From JBNRMW01 sp050309795 (GTDB taxonomy: Bacteria; Bacillota_I; Bacilli_A; Erysipelotrichales; Erysipelotrichaceae), in contig JBNRMW010000006.1 in assembly GCA_050309795.1 (NCBI GenBank), positions 1-64,000 of the forward strand: 64,000 nt of DNA, written 5' to 3'. Below are positions 8,563 through 17,598 of this stretch, in pieces; within the stretch, counting starts at the first letter, position 1, and each line of letters starts with the position of its first letter. The notes under the pieces are model-generated. The model saw only the letters and a program-made list of their open reading frames with translations. It searched no databases and was not told where the DNA came from. The position numbers and the translations under genes are program-made.

Positions 8563-8960
8563 CGATCATTTTTACAATCAACTATAAAAGTCCGAAACCC
8601 CTATACGAGCAAATTGTCGATCAAGTACAATTATTTATCTCGCAAGGATTATTAGTGGAAGATCAACAACTTCCATCCGTTCGTGAGCTCGCTGGAAATT
8701 TGGGAATTAATCCCAATACCGTATCTCGAGCCTATCAAGAACTTGAACGAAAAAATCTGATTTTGACCATTGCTGGTCGAGGTACCTTTGTGGCAGCGAC
8801 TGACGATATTCAGCAACAACTCCACCAGGAAAACCTAAGTTTGATTACCAATACTATTTTGCAGTTACTTGCCCACAATCTTTCTATCGAACAGATTGAA
8901 CAGCTATTCTTACAACAATTGGAGGAAATACAAGATGCTGATTATCAACAACCTATCTAA
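8559..8960 (+). CDS. GntR-family regulator, YtrA subfamily
   Basis: This 133-residue repressor has an N-terminal winged helix-turn-helix of the GntR type: PLYEQIVDQVQLFISQG, then LPSVRELAGNLGINPNTVSRAYQELERKN. Only a short C-terminal helical tail of about 60 residues follows, which marks the YtrA subfamily. The start is GTG at 8559, overlapping the previous stop by four bases. It most likely binds the 8-9-8 inverted repeat at 8173-8197 and represses its own operon. In Bacillus subtilis the ytr operon responds to cell-wall antibiotics; the inducer here is unknown. Confidence 0.85.
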   Translation: MTIIFTINYKSPKPLYEQIVDQVQLFISQGLLVEDQQLPSVRELAGNLGINPNTVSRAYQELERKNLILTIAGRGTFVAATDDIQQQLHQENLSLITNTILQLLAHNLSIEQIEQLFLQQLEEIQDADYQQPI

Positions 8961-9822
8961 ATCATTTGGAACCTTTAATGTTCTGAATCAACTTAATTGG
9001 CAGATTCAACCTTCCAGTATCACCGGTTTAATCGGAAGTAATGGTGCAGGGAAATCAACGCTACTGCGCTGTATTGCTGCCGTCTATGATGTCGATCAAG
9101 GTGAAGTTCTCTTTGAAGGACAGTCGTTAGCCACCAATCCGGATTTAAGAAGCCAAATTGTCTTTGTTAGTGATGAACCTTTCTACTTGAATCGTTTTAA
9201 TCTCAAGGAAATGAAGAACTTATATAAATCTTTCTTCCCGAATTTTAGCGAAGAAAAGTACCAGGAATTGCTACAGCTCTTCCGTTTTGATGAAAACAAA
9301 CAAATTCAAAGCTTTTCTAAAGGTCTCAAACGCCAAAGCGGTCTTATTCTCGCCTTATCTATTCAGCCAAAATTGTTATTGATGGATGAATCTTTTGATG
9401 GTTTAGACCCCCTCATGCGTTTAACCTTGAAGCGATATTTAGTTAAAACAGTCATGGACACGGGGATGTCGGTGGTCATTTCTTCTCATAATATTCGTGA
9501 GTTGGAAGATATTTGTGATCATATGGCACTCTTAGAAAACCATAATATTGCGTTTACCCAATCGCTATCGGATTTACAAACAAATTATCATAAAGTACAA
9601 CTTGGGTACAACCACGATATTGATGAAGTCATGTTCAAGGGCATCGATTATTTAAACCTCACAATTACCGGCCGGATTGCGACCATAGTTTTTACGGGGA
9701 ATCAACAACGAACGATGGAAATCATCGCATCGACGGAACCTGTATTAACCAACCCAATGCCAATTTCGATGGAAGAGATTTTTGTTGTAGAAATGGAGAA
9801 TCAAGTCAATGCGAAATCTTAA
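8935..9822 (+). CDS. ABC transporter ATP-binding protein, YtrB-like
   Basis: This 295-residue ATPase has Walker A GSNGAGKST, the Q-loop region FVSDEPFYL, a weakly conserved signature FSKGLKRQSG, Walker B LLMDESFDGLDP and the switch His in SSHNIRELE. The start at 8935 (MLIINNLSKSFG) is chosen because GGAGG lies just upstream; a longer open frame starts 66 bases earlier with no such site. It overlaps the end of the regulator gene by 26 bases. Walker B reads DES where most read DEP. It pairs with the membrane protein encoded next. Confidence 0.85.
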   Translation: MLIINNLSKSFGTFNVLNQLNWQIQPSSITGLIGSNGAGKSTLLRCIAAVYDVDQGEVLFEGQSLATNPDLRSQIVFVSDEPFYLNRFNLKEMKNLYKSFFPNFSEEKYQELLQLFRFDENKQIQSFSKGLKRQSGLILALSIQPKLLLMDESFDGLDPLMRLTLKRYLVKTVMDTGMSVVISSHNIRELEDICDHMALLENHNIAFTQSLSDLQTNYHKVQLGYNHDIDEVMFKGIDYLNLTITGRIATIVFTGNQQRTMEIIASTEPVLTNPMPISMEEIFVVEMENQVNAKS

Positions 9823-11422
9823 ATTAAATACAAAATACCAACGGTTGTTGTTTTATCAACATCGGCGAATGCTTTATTTATTACTAGTTGTTTTTGGGTT
9901 TGCTTATCCACTAATTTTATTTATTAGCCAACCAAACTGGATGTATGAGAATTTTAATTATTTGAGTGCTGGCGCCGAGGCTTACTTCCCGATTTTCCAA
10001 ATTCCATTTATTTCTATTGTGTTGTTGTTTATTGCTGCTTTTGTTGTTATTTACGTGGTGTTTTCCTACACCAACAACAAAGCGAATATGGATAACTACC
10101 TTAGTTTCCCAATTTCTAAAGAGAATTTATTTTTGAATCAATTTTTCTTTTCTTTCTTGCTAATTTTTATACCGTTTGCGATTATGTGGATTAGTGGATG
10201 GGGTGTCGGAAAACTACTCTATCAACCACATTATAATTGGATGCTCGAACATGCTGGTGAGAATTACACCTTCTTTGAAATGTTGGGACAACTCGGCATG
10301 ATTGGCTTGTTTTTGCCGGTTTTCTTAGGGGTTGCGATGTTTGCTTTAGTGAATACGCCTTCCTTAGCCGATGGCGTCCTCTATGGAATGAGTCTACATG
10401 TATTACCGTATTTCATTTATTCCTCGATGACTCTGCTTAGTGAGCGCTATATTTGGGGATTCAATTCCACAGCTATGGAAGAATCGTTCGTTGGTAAACT
10501 TCGTTTTGATACCGTCTTCTTTGAGAATCTTCAAAGCGGAAATCTGGTATCCTTCAATTTTGATCTTAGTTATATTATTTGGATTGGTTTGGGATTGGTC
10601 TTGATGTTTATTAACATGAAACTCTTTACAGAACGTCCAGTCGAAAGTATTGGAACCAACAAGGTTAATAATTGGTTCTATCCAGTCATTACGAATTTAG
10701 GAACTTATCTCTTATTGATTGTTATGTTGGAAGGCTTTGTTCTGTTCTCCTATGCTTATGAATTTAAAGATTATTTATATCCATTGGTTGCTGGTTTTAT
10801 TTTCTATTTCATTTTAGATATGATCCGCAACCGCGGTCTTACTAAAGTCGTTCGTATGACCTTTATTTATCTAAGCTTGTTTGCTTTAGCAATTGGGACT
10901 TTCTTTGCCATGGATTTAAAAGTTGGTCACTGGTTAAGTCGAGTAGAAACAAGAACAAATCTTAAATCGGTCGAGATTCGATCCAATACGCAACTGCTCT
11001 TTTTAGAACCTTATGTTGTCTCCGATAACCAATATGGCCAACACTACTACTACAATGCTTACAAATCTACGGATGCGGAATTGATTGATTTAGTTAAAAA
11101 GGTTCAACAGCGCTCATTTGATCTGTATTTTGATTATTTTGGAAATCGTTTTGGACCTAACAATGATCCGAGTTATTTCCATAATCTGCTTGGCGATGAT
11201 TCGGCATACCAATATTATCGTCAACAACATCCTTTCCTGCTTTCCGAACCTCTTTCTCAGTATTTCAAAAATTATGAAGAAGATTTCGAACGGTATTTCG
11301 ATGATTTAATTGACATTAGTTTCCTTTTTGTTGATGAACACAATCAAGAAAGAAAGTATGATTACCGGATGCCAATCGAATGGCTTGATGAACTCATTAT
11401 CGAACTAACTCCTGGCATATAA
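9809..11422 (+). CDS. ABC-2-like membrane subunit of the YtrA-type operon
   Basis: This 537-residue membrane protein overlaps the ATPase gene by 14 bases. It has about six helices in the N-terminal half (20-45, 70-95, 110-140, 160-190, 195-215 and 245-265), a second set (about 295-370), and then a C-terminal soluble domain of about 165 residues rich in Tyr and acidic residues. It lacks recognisable enzyme motifs. Context makes it the permease of the YtrA-controlled ABC system, similar to large permeases of YtrCD or related lactic-acid-bacterial operons. The C-terminal domain probably faces outside and could sense a ligand. Confidence 0.7.
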   Translation: MRNLKLNTKYQRLLFYQHRRMLYLLLVVFGFAYPLILFISQPNWMYENFNYLSAGAEAYFPIFQIPFISIVLLFIAAFVVIYVVFSYTNNKANMDNYLSFPISKENLFLNQFFFSFLLIFIPFAIMWISGWGVGKLLYQPHYNWMLEHAGENYTFFEMLGQLGMIGLFLPVFLGVAMFALVNTPSLADGVLYGMSLHVLPYFIYSSMTLLSERYIWGFNSTAMEESFVGKLRFDTVFFENLQSGNLVSFNFDLSYIIWIGLGLVLMFINMKLFTERPVESIGTNKVNNWFYPVITNLGTYLLLIVMLEGFVLFSYAYEFKDYLYPLVAGFIFYFILDMIRNRGLTKVVRMTFIYLSLFALAIGTFFAMDLKVGHWLSRVETRTNLKSVEIRSNTQLLFLEPYVVSDNQYGQHYYYNAYKSTDAELIDLVKKVQQRSFDLYFDYFGNRFGPNNDPSYFHNLLGDDSAYQYYRQQHPFLLSEPLSQYFKNYEEDFERYFDDLIDISFLFVDEHNQERKYDYRMPIEWLDELIIELTPGI

Positions 11423-11462
11423 GTACATTTTCGCTCTCAGCATCTGTGATATGATATACTAA

Positions 11463-11477
11463 TGATACAGATTATCA
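11463..11477 (+). promoter_or_regulatory. Probable PerR/Fur box
   Basis: TGATACAGATTATCA is a 15-base inverted repeat of the 7-1-7 Fur/PerR type with two mismatches from symmetry. It lies right after a TATACT (11455-11460) and 20 bases before the ATG of the Fur-family gene, so autoregulation is likely. Confidence 0.5.
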
Positions 11478-11496
11478 ATATTAAGGTGGTGAAGAA

Positions 11497-11904
11497 ATGA
11501 GCGTCAAATCGACAAAACAAAGAGAACGAATATTAGAGGTTGTTAGACATGCTCACAGCCATGTTACGGCCGCACAAGTATACCAACAATTACTGTCGGA
11601 AGATAAAACTATTGGCGCTGCGACCGTTTATCGGAATTTAAATTATTTGTATGAACACAATTTGATTAGCCGAATTCAACACCCAGAACTTGGATATATC
11701 TATGATGCGAATTTGCACGATCACTACCACTTACACTGTGAAAGGTGCAATCTCTTCTTTGATGTTGAAGACATCGTTACCGAGAACATTGAAGAACGCG
11801 TCGAACAAAGTTTTGGTGGAAAAGTAACCAGCCATATGATTTTCTTCCAAGGGATCTGTCCCGATTGCTTAGCAAAGGAAGAAAAAAACAAATCAAGTAA
11901 ATGA
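11497..11904 (+). CDS. perR: Fur-family regulator, PerR-like
   Basis: This 135-residue metalloregulator has an N-terminal winged helix (TIGAATVYRNLNYLYEHNLI) and a C-terminal dimerisation domain. Two CxxC pairs (Cys81/84 and Cys121/124) form the structural zinc site, and HDHYHLHC supplies the regulatory metal ligands. Asp89, in LFFDV, aligns with the Asp that makes PerR a peroxide sensor, and His22 with PerR His37. This favours PerR over Fur or Zur, but the call rests on alignment by eye. It is a single-gene unit with its own Fur-type box and terminator. Confidence 0.8.
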   Translation: MSVKSTKQRERILEVVRHAHSHVTAAQVYQQLLSEDKTIGAATVYRNLNYLYEHNLISRIQHPELGYIYDANLHDHYHLHCERCNLFFDVEDIVTENIEERVEQSFGGKVTSHMIFFQGICPDCLAKEEKNKSSK

Positions 11905-11923
11905 TTTGCTTCTCTTCATGTAG

Positions 11924-11950
11924 AGGTAGCCTTGACAGGCTACCTTTTTT
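11924..11950 (+). terminator. Rho-independent terminator after the Fur-family gene
   Basis: AGGTAGCC (11924-11931) and GGCTACCT (11938-11945) form an 8-bp perfect stem with a six-base loop and a T run. It lies between the regulator and the convergent metG. Confidence 0.85.
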
Positions 11951-11958
11951 ATTTTTAT

Positions 11959-13863
11959 TTATGAAATTTCTGCACCATCTTCGATCCCATCAATCGTTAA
12001 CACTTGGTAACCATCGGCTTTCTCAACTGCTAAAATCATGCCTCGGCTTTCTTCACCTCGTAGTTTTATTGGTTTTAAATTGACAACAACCGCGACACCT
12101 TTATGCAATAAGTCTTTTGGTTTATAGTTTTCGGCAATCCCACTACAAATTTGAACGACTTGATCGCCAATGTCGACTTGCAACACCAGTAATTTGTCGG
12201 CGTTTGGGTGTTGTTTGGCTTCTATGATGGTTCCTTTACGAAGTTCTAATTTATTGAAGTCGTCTATTGAAATTTCAGCTTTATGATTTAGAACTTTAAC
12301 TGGTGGATTCATTAGTTTCAACGTTTTTTCCACATCGAAACGGCTAAAGAGCACGGAAGGTGTTTCGGTAATTTTTGTATTGTTGACCAGACCACCAAAT
12401 TGAAAGCTCGATTCATAGGAAGTTGCTTGGGTATTTAGTTCTTCAAGAATCTTTTCGGAAGTTTCCGGTAAAAAGCTTCTTAATTGAATGGCTGCGATCC
12501 GAATACTTTCAATCAAGTTATAAAGTACGGTGTTTAGTGTGTCCTCTTGTTTAGGTTCTCGGGCTAATACCCATGGTTCAGTTTCATCAATATATTTATT
12601 ACAGCGACGCAAGAGTTCCATAATTTCGCTCAATGCATCCGCAACATGGTAGGTTTCCATTTTTTCTGCTACTTTTGTCGCTAATTGTTGTACTTTTTGG
12701 ATTAAATCATCATCAAATGGGGTTTTGGCTGCTGTTTTGGTGACGACGCCATGAAAGTATTTGTTGGACATGGACAAGGTTCTTTTAACTAAGTTTCCAA
12801 GTACATTAGCTAAATCGGTGTTAATTCGTTCAATTATTTGTTGAGAGGTCAAACGGCCATCTCGATCATAGGGCATTTCATGGAGCATAATATAGCGTAC
12901 CGCATCAACACCAAATATTTCCGCCAAATCGTCCGCATAAACAACATTCCCTTTGGATTTGCTCATTTTTGCATCTCCAATTAAAAGCCATGGGTGACCA
13001 AAAACCGTCTTCGGTAACTCAATATCCAATGCCATCAAAAAAGCTGGCCAATAAATGGTATGAAAACGCATAATATCTTTTCCAACCACATGAACATTGG
13101 CTGGCCAATACTTTTTAAATAATTCACCATGATGACCCTCTACATCATACCCTAAGGAGGTAATATAATTCATAAGGGCATCGAGCCAAACATAAATCAC
13201 ATGTTGTTCGTCAAAGGTTTTAATACCCCAGTCAAAACTCGCCCGGGTAATGGCTAAATCATTCAATCCAGGATTGAGAAAATTGTTCACCATTTCATTC
13301 TCACGTAACTTGGGCACAATGAATTCCGGATGGTTTTGATAGTAAGTTTTCAATTTTTCTGTGTATTCAGATAACTTAAAGAAATAGGATTCTTCCTTTT
13401 CTTTATGAACTTCGCTGTGACATTCTGGACAACGACCGTCATCATCGAGCTGAGACTCGGTATAGAAAGACTCACACGAAATACAGTACCACCCTTCATA
13501 AACTGATTTATAGACGGAACCATTATCAAACATTTTCTTAAACGCTTTAGCTACTTGTTCTTGGTGATATGGGTCCGTTGTCCGCATAAATTTATCGTAT
13601 GAAATGTTCATTAGGTCGAATAGGTCTTGAATTTCTTTGGCGACTTCGTCAACATGTTGCTTTGGTGTGAGTCCTTTTTCTTCAGCTTTTTGAGCATTCT
13701 TTAAACCATGTTCATCGGTTCCGGTTTGAAAGAACACATCAAAGCCTTGTTCGCGTTTAAAGCGAGCTATACTATCACTTAAAACAATTTCATAAACATT
13801 TCCAATATGGGGTTTGCCAGAAGTATAAGCAATGGCGGTTGTAATATAATACGGTGTTTTCAT
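11959..13863 (-). CDS. metG: Methionyl-tRNA synthetase
   Basis: This 634-residue enzyme charges tRNA-Met and initiator tRNA with methionine. The Rossmann HIGH motif is SGKPHIGN near residue 15. A zinc knuckle has CISC and CPEC around residues 125-150, and KMSKS is followed by KGN near residue 300. The anticodon-binding helical domain is followed by a C-terminal tRNA-binding (tRBD) domain, LRKGTIIEAKQHPNADKLL. A start six codons upstream is possible, but ATG at 13863 has a GGAAGG ribosome site ten bases before it and gives the family's N-terminus. A T-box leader lies directly upstream. Confidence 0.95.
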   Translation of the reverse strand: MKTPYYITTAIAYTSGKPHIGNVYEIVLSDSIARFKREQGFDVFFQTGTDEHGLKNAQKAEEKGLTPKQHVDEVAKEIQDLFDLMNISYDKFMRTTDPYHQEQVAKAFKKMFDNGSVYKSVYEGWYCISCESFYTESQLDDDGRCPECHSEVHKEKEESYFFKLSEYTEKLKTYYQNHPEFIVPKLRENEMVNNFLNPGLNDLAITRASFDWGIKTFDEQHVIYVWLDALMNYITSLGYDVEGHHGELFKKYWPANVHVVGKDIMRFHTIYWPAFLMALDIELPKTVFGHPWLLIGDAKMSKSKGNVVYADDLAEIFGVDAVRYIMLHEMPYDRDGRLTSQQIIERINTDLANVLGNLVKRTLSMSNKYFHGVVTKTAAKTPFDDDLIQKVQQLATKVAEKMETYHVADALSEIMELLRRCNKYIDETEPWVLAREPKQEDTLNTVLYNLIESIRIAAIQLRSFLPETSEKILEELNTQATSYESSFQFGGLVNNTKITETPSVLFSRFDVEKTLKLMNPPVKVLNHKAEISIDDFNKLELRKGTIIEAKQHPNADKLLVLQVDIGDQVVQICSGIAENYKPKDLLHKGVAVVVNLKPIKLRGEESRGMILAVEKADGYQVLTIDGIEDGAEIS

Positions 13864-13873
13864 AAATCGACTT

Positions 13874-14072
13874 CCTTCCATAAAAAAACGTCAGCTATAA
13901 GGACGCAATTGCGCGATACCACCTTACTTCACAGACGTGCACTCAACTACTTAACGCGTAGAAACGGCTATAAAAGCAGTACCGACAAAACCATTTCCCA
14001 TTATTCATTCAAAAGTTTTCACCAACCACTTCTTCTCTTTGCAATGTTTAATGGGCTCTCTTTGTCCACTTG
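13874..14072 (-). promoter_or_regulatory. T-box leader controlling metG
   Basis: Reading the minus strand, the leader has the stem I AAGAGAGCC element, a GGTTGGTGAAAA segment, the T-box AAGGTGGTATCGCG, and then a terminator stem (ACGTC...GACGT with TAAGG/CCTTA) followed by seven T just before metG. A TATAAT (14080-14085) lies upstream of the leader. Uncharged tRNA pairing with the T-box would favour the antiterminator and allow metG transcription. ATG triplets in the expected specifier region (around 13992-14010) fit a methionine specifier, but I cannot say which one is used. Confidence 0.9.
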
Positions 14073-14122
14073 TACTGTTATTATAGCAAATCTTTCTTCT
14101 TTACGATACAAACGAATATCTT

Positions 14123-14944
14123 TTAACTCGTACTAGATACGACTGGTTGAACATCGCGATTACCCACGAGAACAACCAGTAAATTAGAAACCATTTTTGC
14201 TCGTTGGTCATCGCTTAGGTTGATTTCTTTGTTTTCTTCAAGCTTTTCTAAGGCCATCGCAACAATACCAACGGCGCCATCAACAATCATGCGTCGAGCA
14301 TCAACCACCGCGCGGACTTGTTGACGTTGAAGCATAACTGCAGCAATTTCTTTTGCGTTAGCAAGATACGTTATTCGGGCATCAATAATCTCTAGCCCTG
14401 CATCGTTGACCCGTTTTTGAATATCTTCCTTAATACGTTGGGCTACTTCCGCTGTGGATCCTCTTAGGGAACCTTCATCCGGAATGCCATCTCCTGAGGT
14501 GTCAATATCTTCATCAACGTCGTAGGGATAAATTTGGACAATATGGCGAACGGCGCTGTCTACTTGAAGCGATAAATATTCCTTATAATTATCAACTTCA
14601 AAGACTGCTTTTGCTGTATCGATTACCCGCCACATCACCGCAACCCCAACTTCTACTGGGTATCCTAAAGCATCATTTACTTTTTACTTTTGATTATTTA
14701 TAGTCATGATTTTCAACGAAATCTTTTTTCCATCAAGCCCAACATCACCACTCTGACCTAAGCGCGTCGAACCTGCAGGATTTATAGCCTTTGAAAAAGG
14801 ATGAACATAATAAAAACCCTCTTCTTTAATCGTTCCAATATATTTACCAAATAACGTCAAGACAACAGCCTGGGAAGGTTGTAACCCTCTAAAACCAAAG
14901 AATAAAACAAAACCCACAATTAAATATACGATAGACACCACCAA
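14123..14944 (-). pseudogene. SPFH/band-7 protein gene split by an in-frame TAA
   Basis: Two open frames, 14944-14684 (86 aa) and 14638-14123 (171 aa), are in the same frame and together read as one SPFH (stomatin/prohibitin-like) protein of about 273 residues. The first part has a membrane helix and LQPSQAVVLTLFGKYIGTIKEEG. The second has VMWRVIDTAKAVFEVDNY and the AEVAQRIKEDIQKRVNDAGLEI block. Between them, INNQK-stop-KVNDALGYPVEVGVAV is uninterrupted family sequence except for TAA at 14686-14684, where the family commonly has Leu (TTA would restore it). It is a nonsense mutation, a sequencing error, or read-through. The start appears to be TTG at 14944 after AAGAAGGT. Intact members organise membrane microdomains. 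Confidence 0.8.
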
Positions 14945-15002
14945 TAAAAAAGCAATACCTTCTTTTTCTATGTAAATAGTTATAGTATAGTGTTTAACTT
15001 CT

Positions 15003-15034
15003 AATAAAAACGTTGAGGATTTCTTCTCAACGTT
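15003..15034 (-). terminator. Terminator after galK
   Basis: AACGTTGAG and CTCAACGTT (15009-15017 and 15026-15034) form a 9-bp perfect stem with an 8-base loop. It is followed on the minus strand by TTTTTATT, and ends the galM-galK unit. Confidence 0.85.
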
Positions 15035-15049
15035 GTTTAGGTTAAATAT

Positions 15050-16234
15050 TTAATCGACTTCTTTTAAATCAATTTCTTTTGTTCCATCTCCAATATGAGC
15101 TACATAGAAATCTGCTTCATAGCCTATCTTGTTTACATAGATTTTACCGACCATTTCAATGAATTCTTCGATTCCATCATCTTTCACAATAGCAATGGCA
15201 CATCCACCAAAGCCAGCTCCAGTAACACGTGCCCCAATAGTTTGTGGCAATTGCCAAGCGGTTTCAACCAAGGTATCTAATTCTACGCCAGTTGCTTCAT
15301 AATCAAACTGAAGGGAACGATGTGATTCATTCATTAAACGCCCGAAACCATGAACATTACCTTCCTTTAATAAACTAGCTGCCCGTACGGTTCGATCATT
15401 TTCTAAAATGGCATGTTTTGCTCGTCGGTATAATCGATCGTTATCAATGATTGGTCGAATATATGTCAAATCGTATGGTGTAAGTTCACAAAGGTTCATT
15501 AAATCTGGATTAACTTCCTTAATTCGACGCAGAGCTTCTTGGCATTCACCATAGCGCTCATTGTATTTCGAATCCGCTAATCCACGCTTCTTATTCGTAT
15601 TCATAATAACAATGGACATGTTTTCTAAATGAACAGGAACTTCGGTATAGTCTAATGTGGATGTATCTAATAAGACGGCTTGATCTTTTTTACCCATACC
15701 AATAATGAATTGATCCATTATTCCGGAATTCACGCCAATAAACTCATTCTCAACCTTTTTACATAAGAGGGCACAGGAAACTTTAGAAAGGTTGAATTCA
15801 AATAAGGTATTAATCATCCAGGCTGTTGCCATCTCAATTGAGGCTGAACTTGAAAGTCCTGCACCGTAGGGGATATTTCCATAATAGAAAACATCAAATC
15901 CCGTCGTACAAAAATGGTTTGCGTCTGCAAAGATTTTTAACACACCGACGGTATAATTCGCCCATTCTTGTTGAGGATCTTTCTTTAAATCGTCTAAATG
16001 AACTTCAATAATCCCAACTTCTTTAAAATTATCAGAGTAAAACCGTACCAAGCGATCTTCACGGCGTTTTACAAAGGCATAGGTGCCATAGGTAATGGCA
16101 CAGGGAAAAACGTACCCGCCATTATAGTCAATATGTTCTCCAATTAAGTTAATACGACCCGGCGCAAAAAATAAATGCTCCGGTTGTTGGTCATAGACTT
16201 CCATGTATCTACGAAATAAATCTTTCTTGATCAT
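15050..16234 (-). CDS. galK: Galactokinase
   Basis: This 394-residue GHMP-family kinase phosphorylates galactose to galactose-1-phosphate, the first committed step of the Leloir pathway. The galactokinase signature APGRINLIGEHIDYNGG is near residue 24. The GHMP ATP loop is GAGLSSSASIEM near residue 130, and motif 3 is VTGAGFGGCAIA near residue 342. Length is normal. galM lies 13 bases upstream on the same strand and shares transcription; no galT or galE is present in the window. Confidence 0.95.
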   Translation of the reverse strand: MIKKDLFRRYMEVYDQQPEHLFFAPGRINLIGEHIDYNGGYVFPCAITYGTYAFVKRREDRLVRFYSDNFKEVGIIEVHLDDLKKDPQQEWANYTVGVLKIFADANHFCTTGFDVFYYGNIPYGAGLSSSASIEMATAWMINTLFEFNLSKVSCALLCKKVENEFIGVNSGIMDQFIIGMGKKDQAVLLDTSTLDYTEVPVHLENMSIVIMNTNKKRGLADSKYNERYGECQEALRRIKEVNPDLMNLCELTPYDLTYIRPIIDNDRLYRRAKHAILENDRTVRAASLLKEGNVHGFGRLMNESHRSLQFDYEATGVELDTLVETAWQLPQTIGARVTGAGFGGCAIAIVKDDGIEEFIEMVGKIYVNKIGYEADFYVAHIGDGTKEIDLKEVD

Positions 16235-16247
16235 TATCTTCCTCCTG

Positions 16248-17243
16248 TTAGTTCAAGGTATACCATGTGGTTTGGTCAAAGGGTTCATCTGGACTATATA
16301 GTGGTGCTAAGTCTAAATTATACCCGTTTACAACATCGCTCGGTTCAATCGCAATTCCTGCATGATTTTTAGCGCGGGGGTGAAACTCGGTTGCGAACTG
16401 TTCATCAAAGAAATTAGCTAAATAAACAACACAAGCTGGTGCTGTCGTGTTCATAGCTAGGGATGTTTTTGTTTTTGGATCAAACAAAACAACTGAATGC
16501 ATATCTCTTAATAAATAACAATGGTCGATGCTACGTGTCATCTCGAATTGTGGATGTTTTCGTTTAATTCGTTCGCCAATTACATACGCTGAGCGAAAGT
16601 CAAACGCTGTATTGTGGACATTAATCAACGATTTGCTTGGAGCATACGTTTCATCAAGTTCAACAACTTGATTGCTATCCACCTTGAGCAGGTGATTTAA
16701 GATGGTCTCCTCTTGAGACAAATTAAAATAAGCATGTGTTGTCAAGTTAATCGTTGTCTTTGTATCGGGTACCGCCTTCAAATTAACAATCAAGGTATTA
16801 CGTACTAAACGATACTGTATATAGTATGTGATCTTTCCTGGATAACCACTATCCGTGTGATCTATCGTATCGGAAAATACAACCGAAGGAAAGCGCTCAT
16901 CATCTTCATAGATATAATTGAAAATATGTTGATCAATACCTTTGTTTCCACCATGTAAATGATTTGGGGGATTATTGATATCCAATTGATATTCATGATT
17001 ATCAATCGTTATCTTGCCATTTTTAGTCCGACCAGCTAAAGGACCAATGGTCGATCCCAGGTAAACATTATTATCAGCATATGACTTTATATCCTTATAA
17101 CTAATTAAGGTATTGGGTTCATTTAACTTCGAAAAATGGGTGAGCGTCGCACCTAAAGTAAGGATCTTTACTTGTATATCCTCGTTTTTCAATTCAATTT
17201 CATACACAGGTTGTTTTTTGAAAGTAAAAACTTTCTTTACCAT
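16248..17243 (-). CDS. galM: Aldose 1-epimerase (galactose mutarotase)
   Basis: This 331-residue cytosolic mutarotase interconverts the alpha and beta anomers of galactose, feeding galactokinase. Family marks include GRTKNGKITI (around residue 75), the NHLHGGNKG segment with the catalytic-region His, the second His in TTHAYFNLS, and the C-terminal AIEPSDVVNGYN with the catalytic Glu. ATG at 17243 is taken as the start. A TTG two codons earlier (17249) is also possible, since the GAGGTG ribosome site is only five bases from it and eleven from the ATG. Confidence 0.9.
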   Translation of the reverse strand: MVKKVFTFKKQPVYEIELKNEDIQVKILTLGATLTHFSKLNEPNTLISYKDIKSYADNNVYLGSTIGPLAGRTKNGKITIDNHEYQLDINNPPNHLHGGNKGIDQHIFNYIYEDDERFPSVVFSDTIDHTDSGYPGKITYYIQYRLVRNTLIVNLKAVPDTKTTINLTTHAYFNLSQEETILNHLLKVDSNQVVELDETYAPSKSLINVHNTAFDFRSAYVIGERIKRKHPQFEMTRSIDHCYLLRDMHSVVLFDPKTKTSLAMNTTAPACVVYLANFFDEQFATEFHPRAKNHAGIAIEPSDVVNGYNLDLAPLYSPDEPFDQTTWYTLN

Positions 17244-17268
17244 AATCAATGTATCACCTCAATTTGTC

Positions 17269-17598
17269 TTAATTGTACCCTACATCCACTAAATATAAAA
17301 CCCTATTTCTACGAATAATCTTTTCCTCACTCGCTGGTCGAACATAGTAAGTGAAGGTCCCTCCATGGGAACTGGGATAAACAAAGACCACGTCGAATCC
17401 TTGGTCTTGATATGGATTAGCTTCAAGGGGTTCTCGTCGATACTCAACTAAATACTGTAAATTCATTGGAGACCTTTCTTTAAAAACATAATGCTCCTGT
17501 TCGTATTTTTCAAAAACATACCCCTTAGCGGCTTGCTGATTTAAATATTCTTCTTCAAGCCCAGGTTTTGAAACTGGAAACTGTTTCTTCTCCGTCAC
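17269..17598 (-). CDS. DUF2812-like protein
   Basis: This 109-residue soluble protein resembles the DUF2812 domain: PGLEEEYLNQQAAKGYVFEK, then LQYLVEYRREP, as in the family's EEYLN..A.KGW..YRLDY pattern. Family members are often partners of PadR-type regulators, but no regulator is next to it here. It overlaps rsmI by four bases (ATGA) and lies between rsmI and galM. The function is unknown. Confidence 0.55.
   Translation of the reverse strand: MTEKKQFPVSKPGLEEEYLNQQAAKGYVFEKYEQEHYVFKERSPMNLQYLVEYRREPLEANPYQDQGFDVVFVYPSSHGGTFTYYVRPASEEKIIRRNRVLYLVDVGYN

Noticed and set aside
14639..14686. Frameshift in the SPFH gene
   Set aside because: The distance between the two frames is a multiple of three and the residues between them read in one frame; the break is a stop codon, not a shift.
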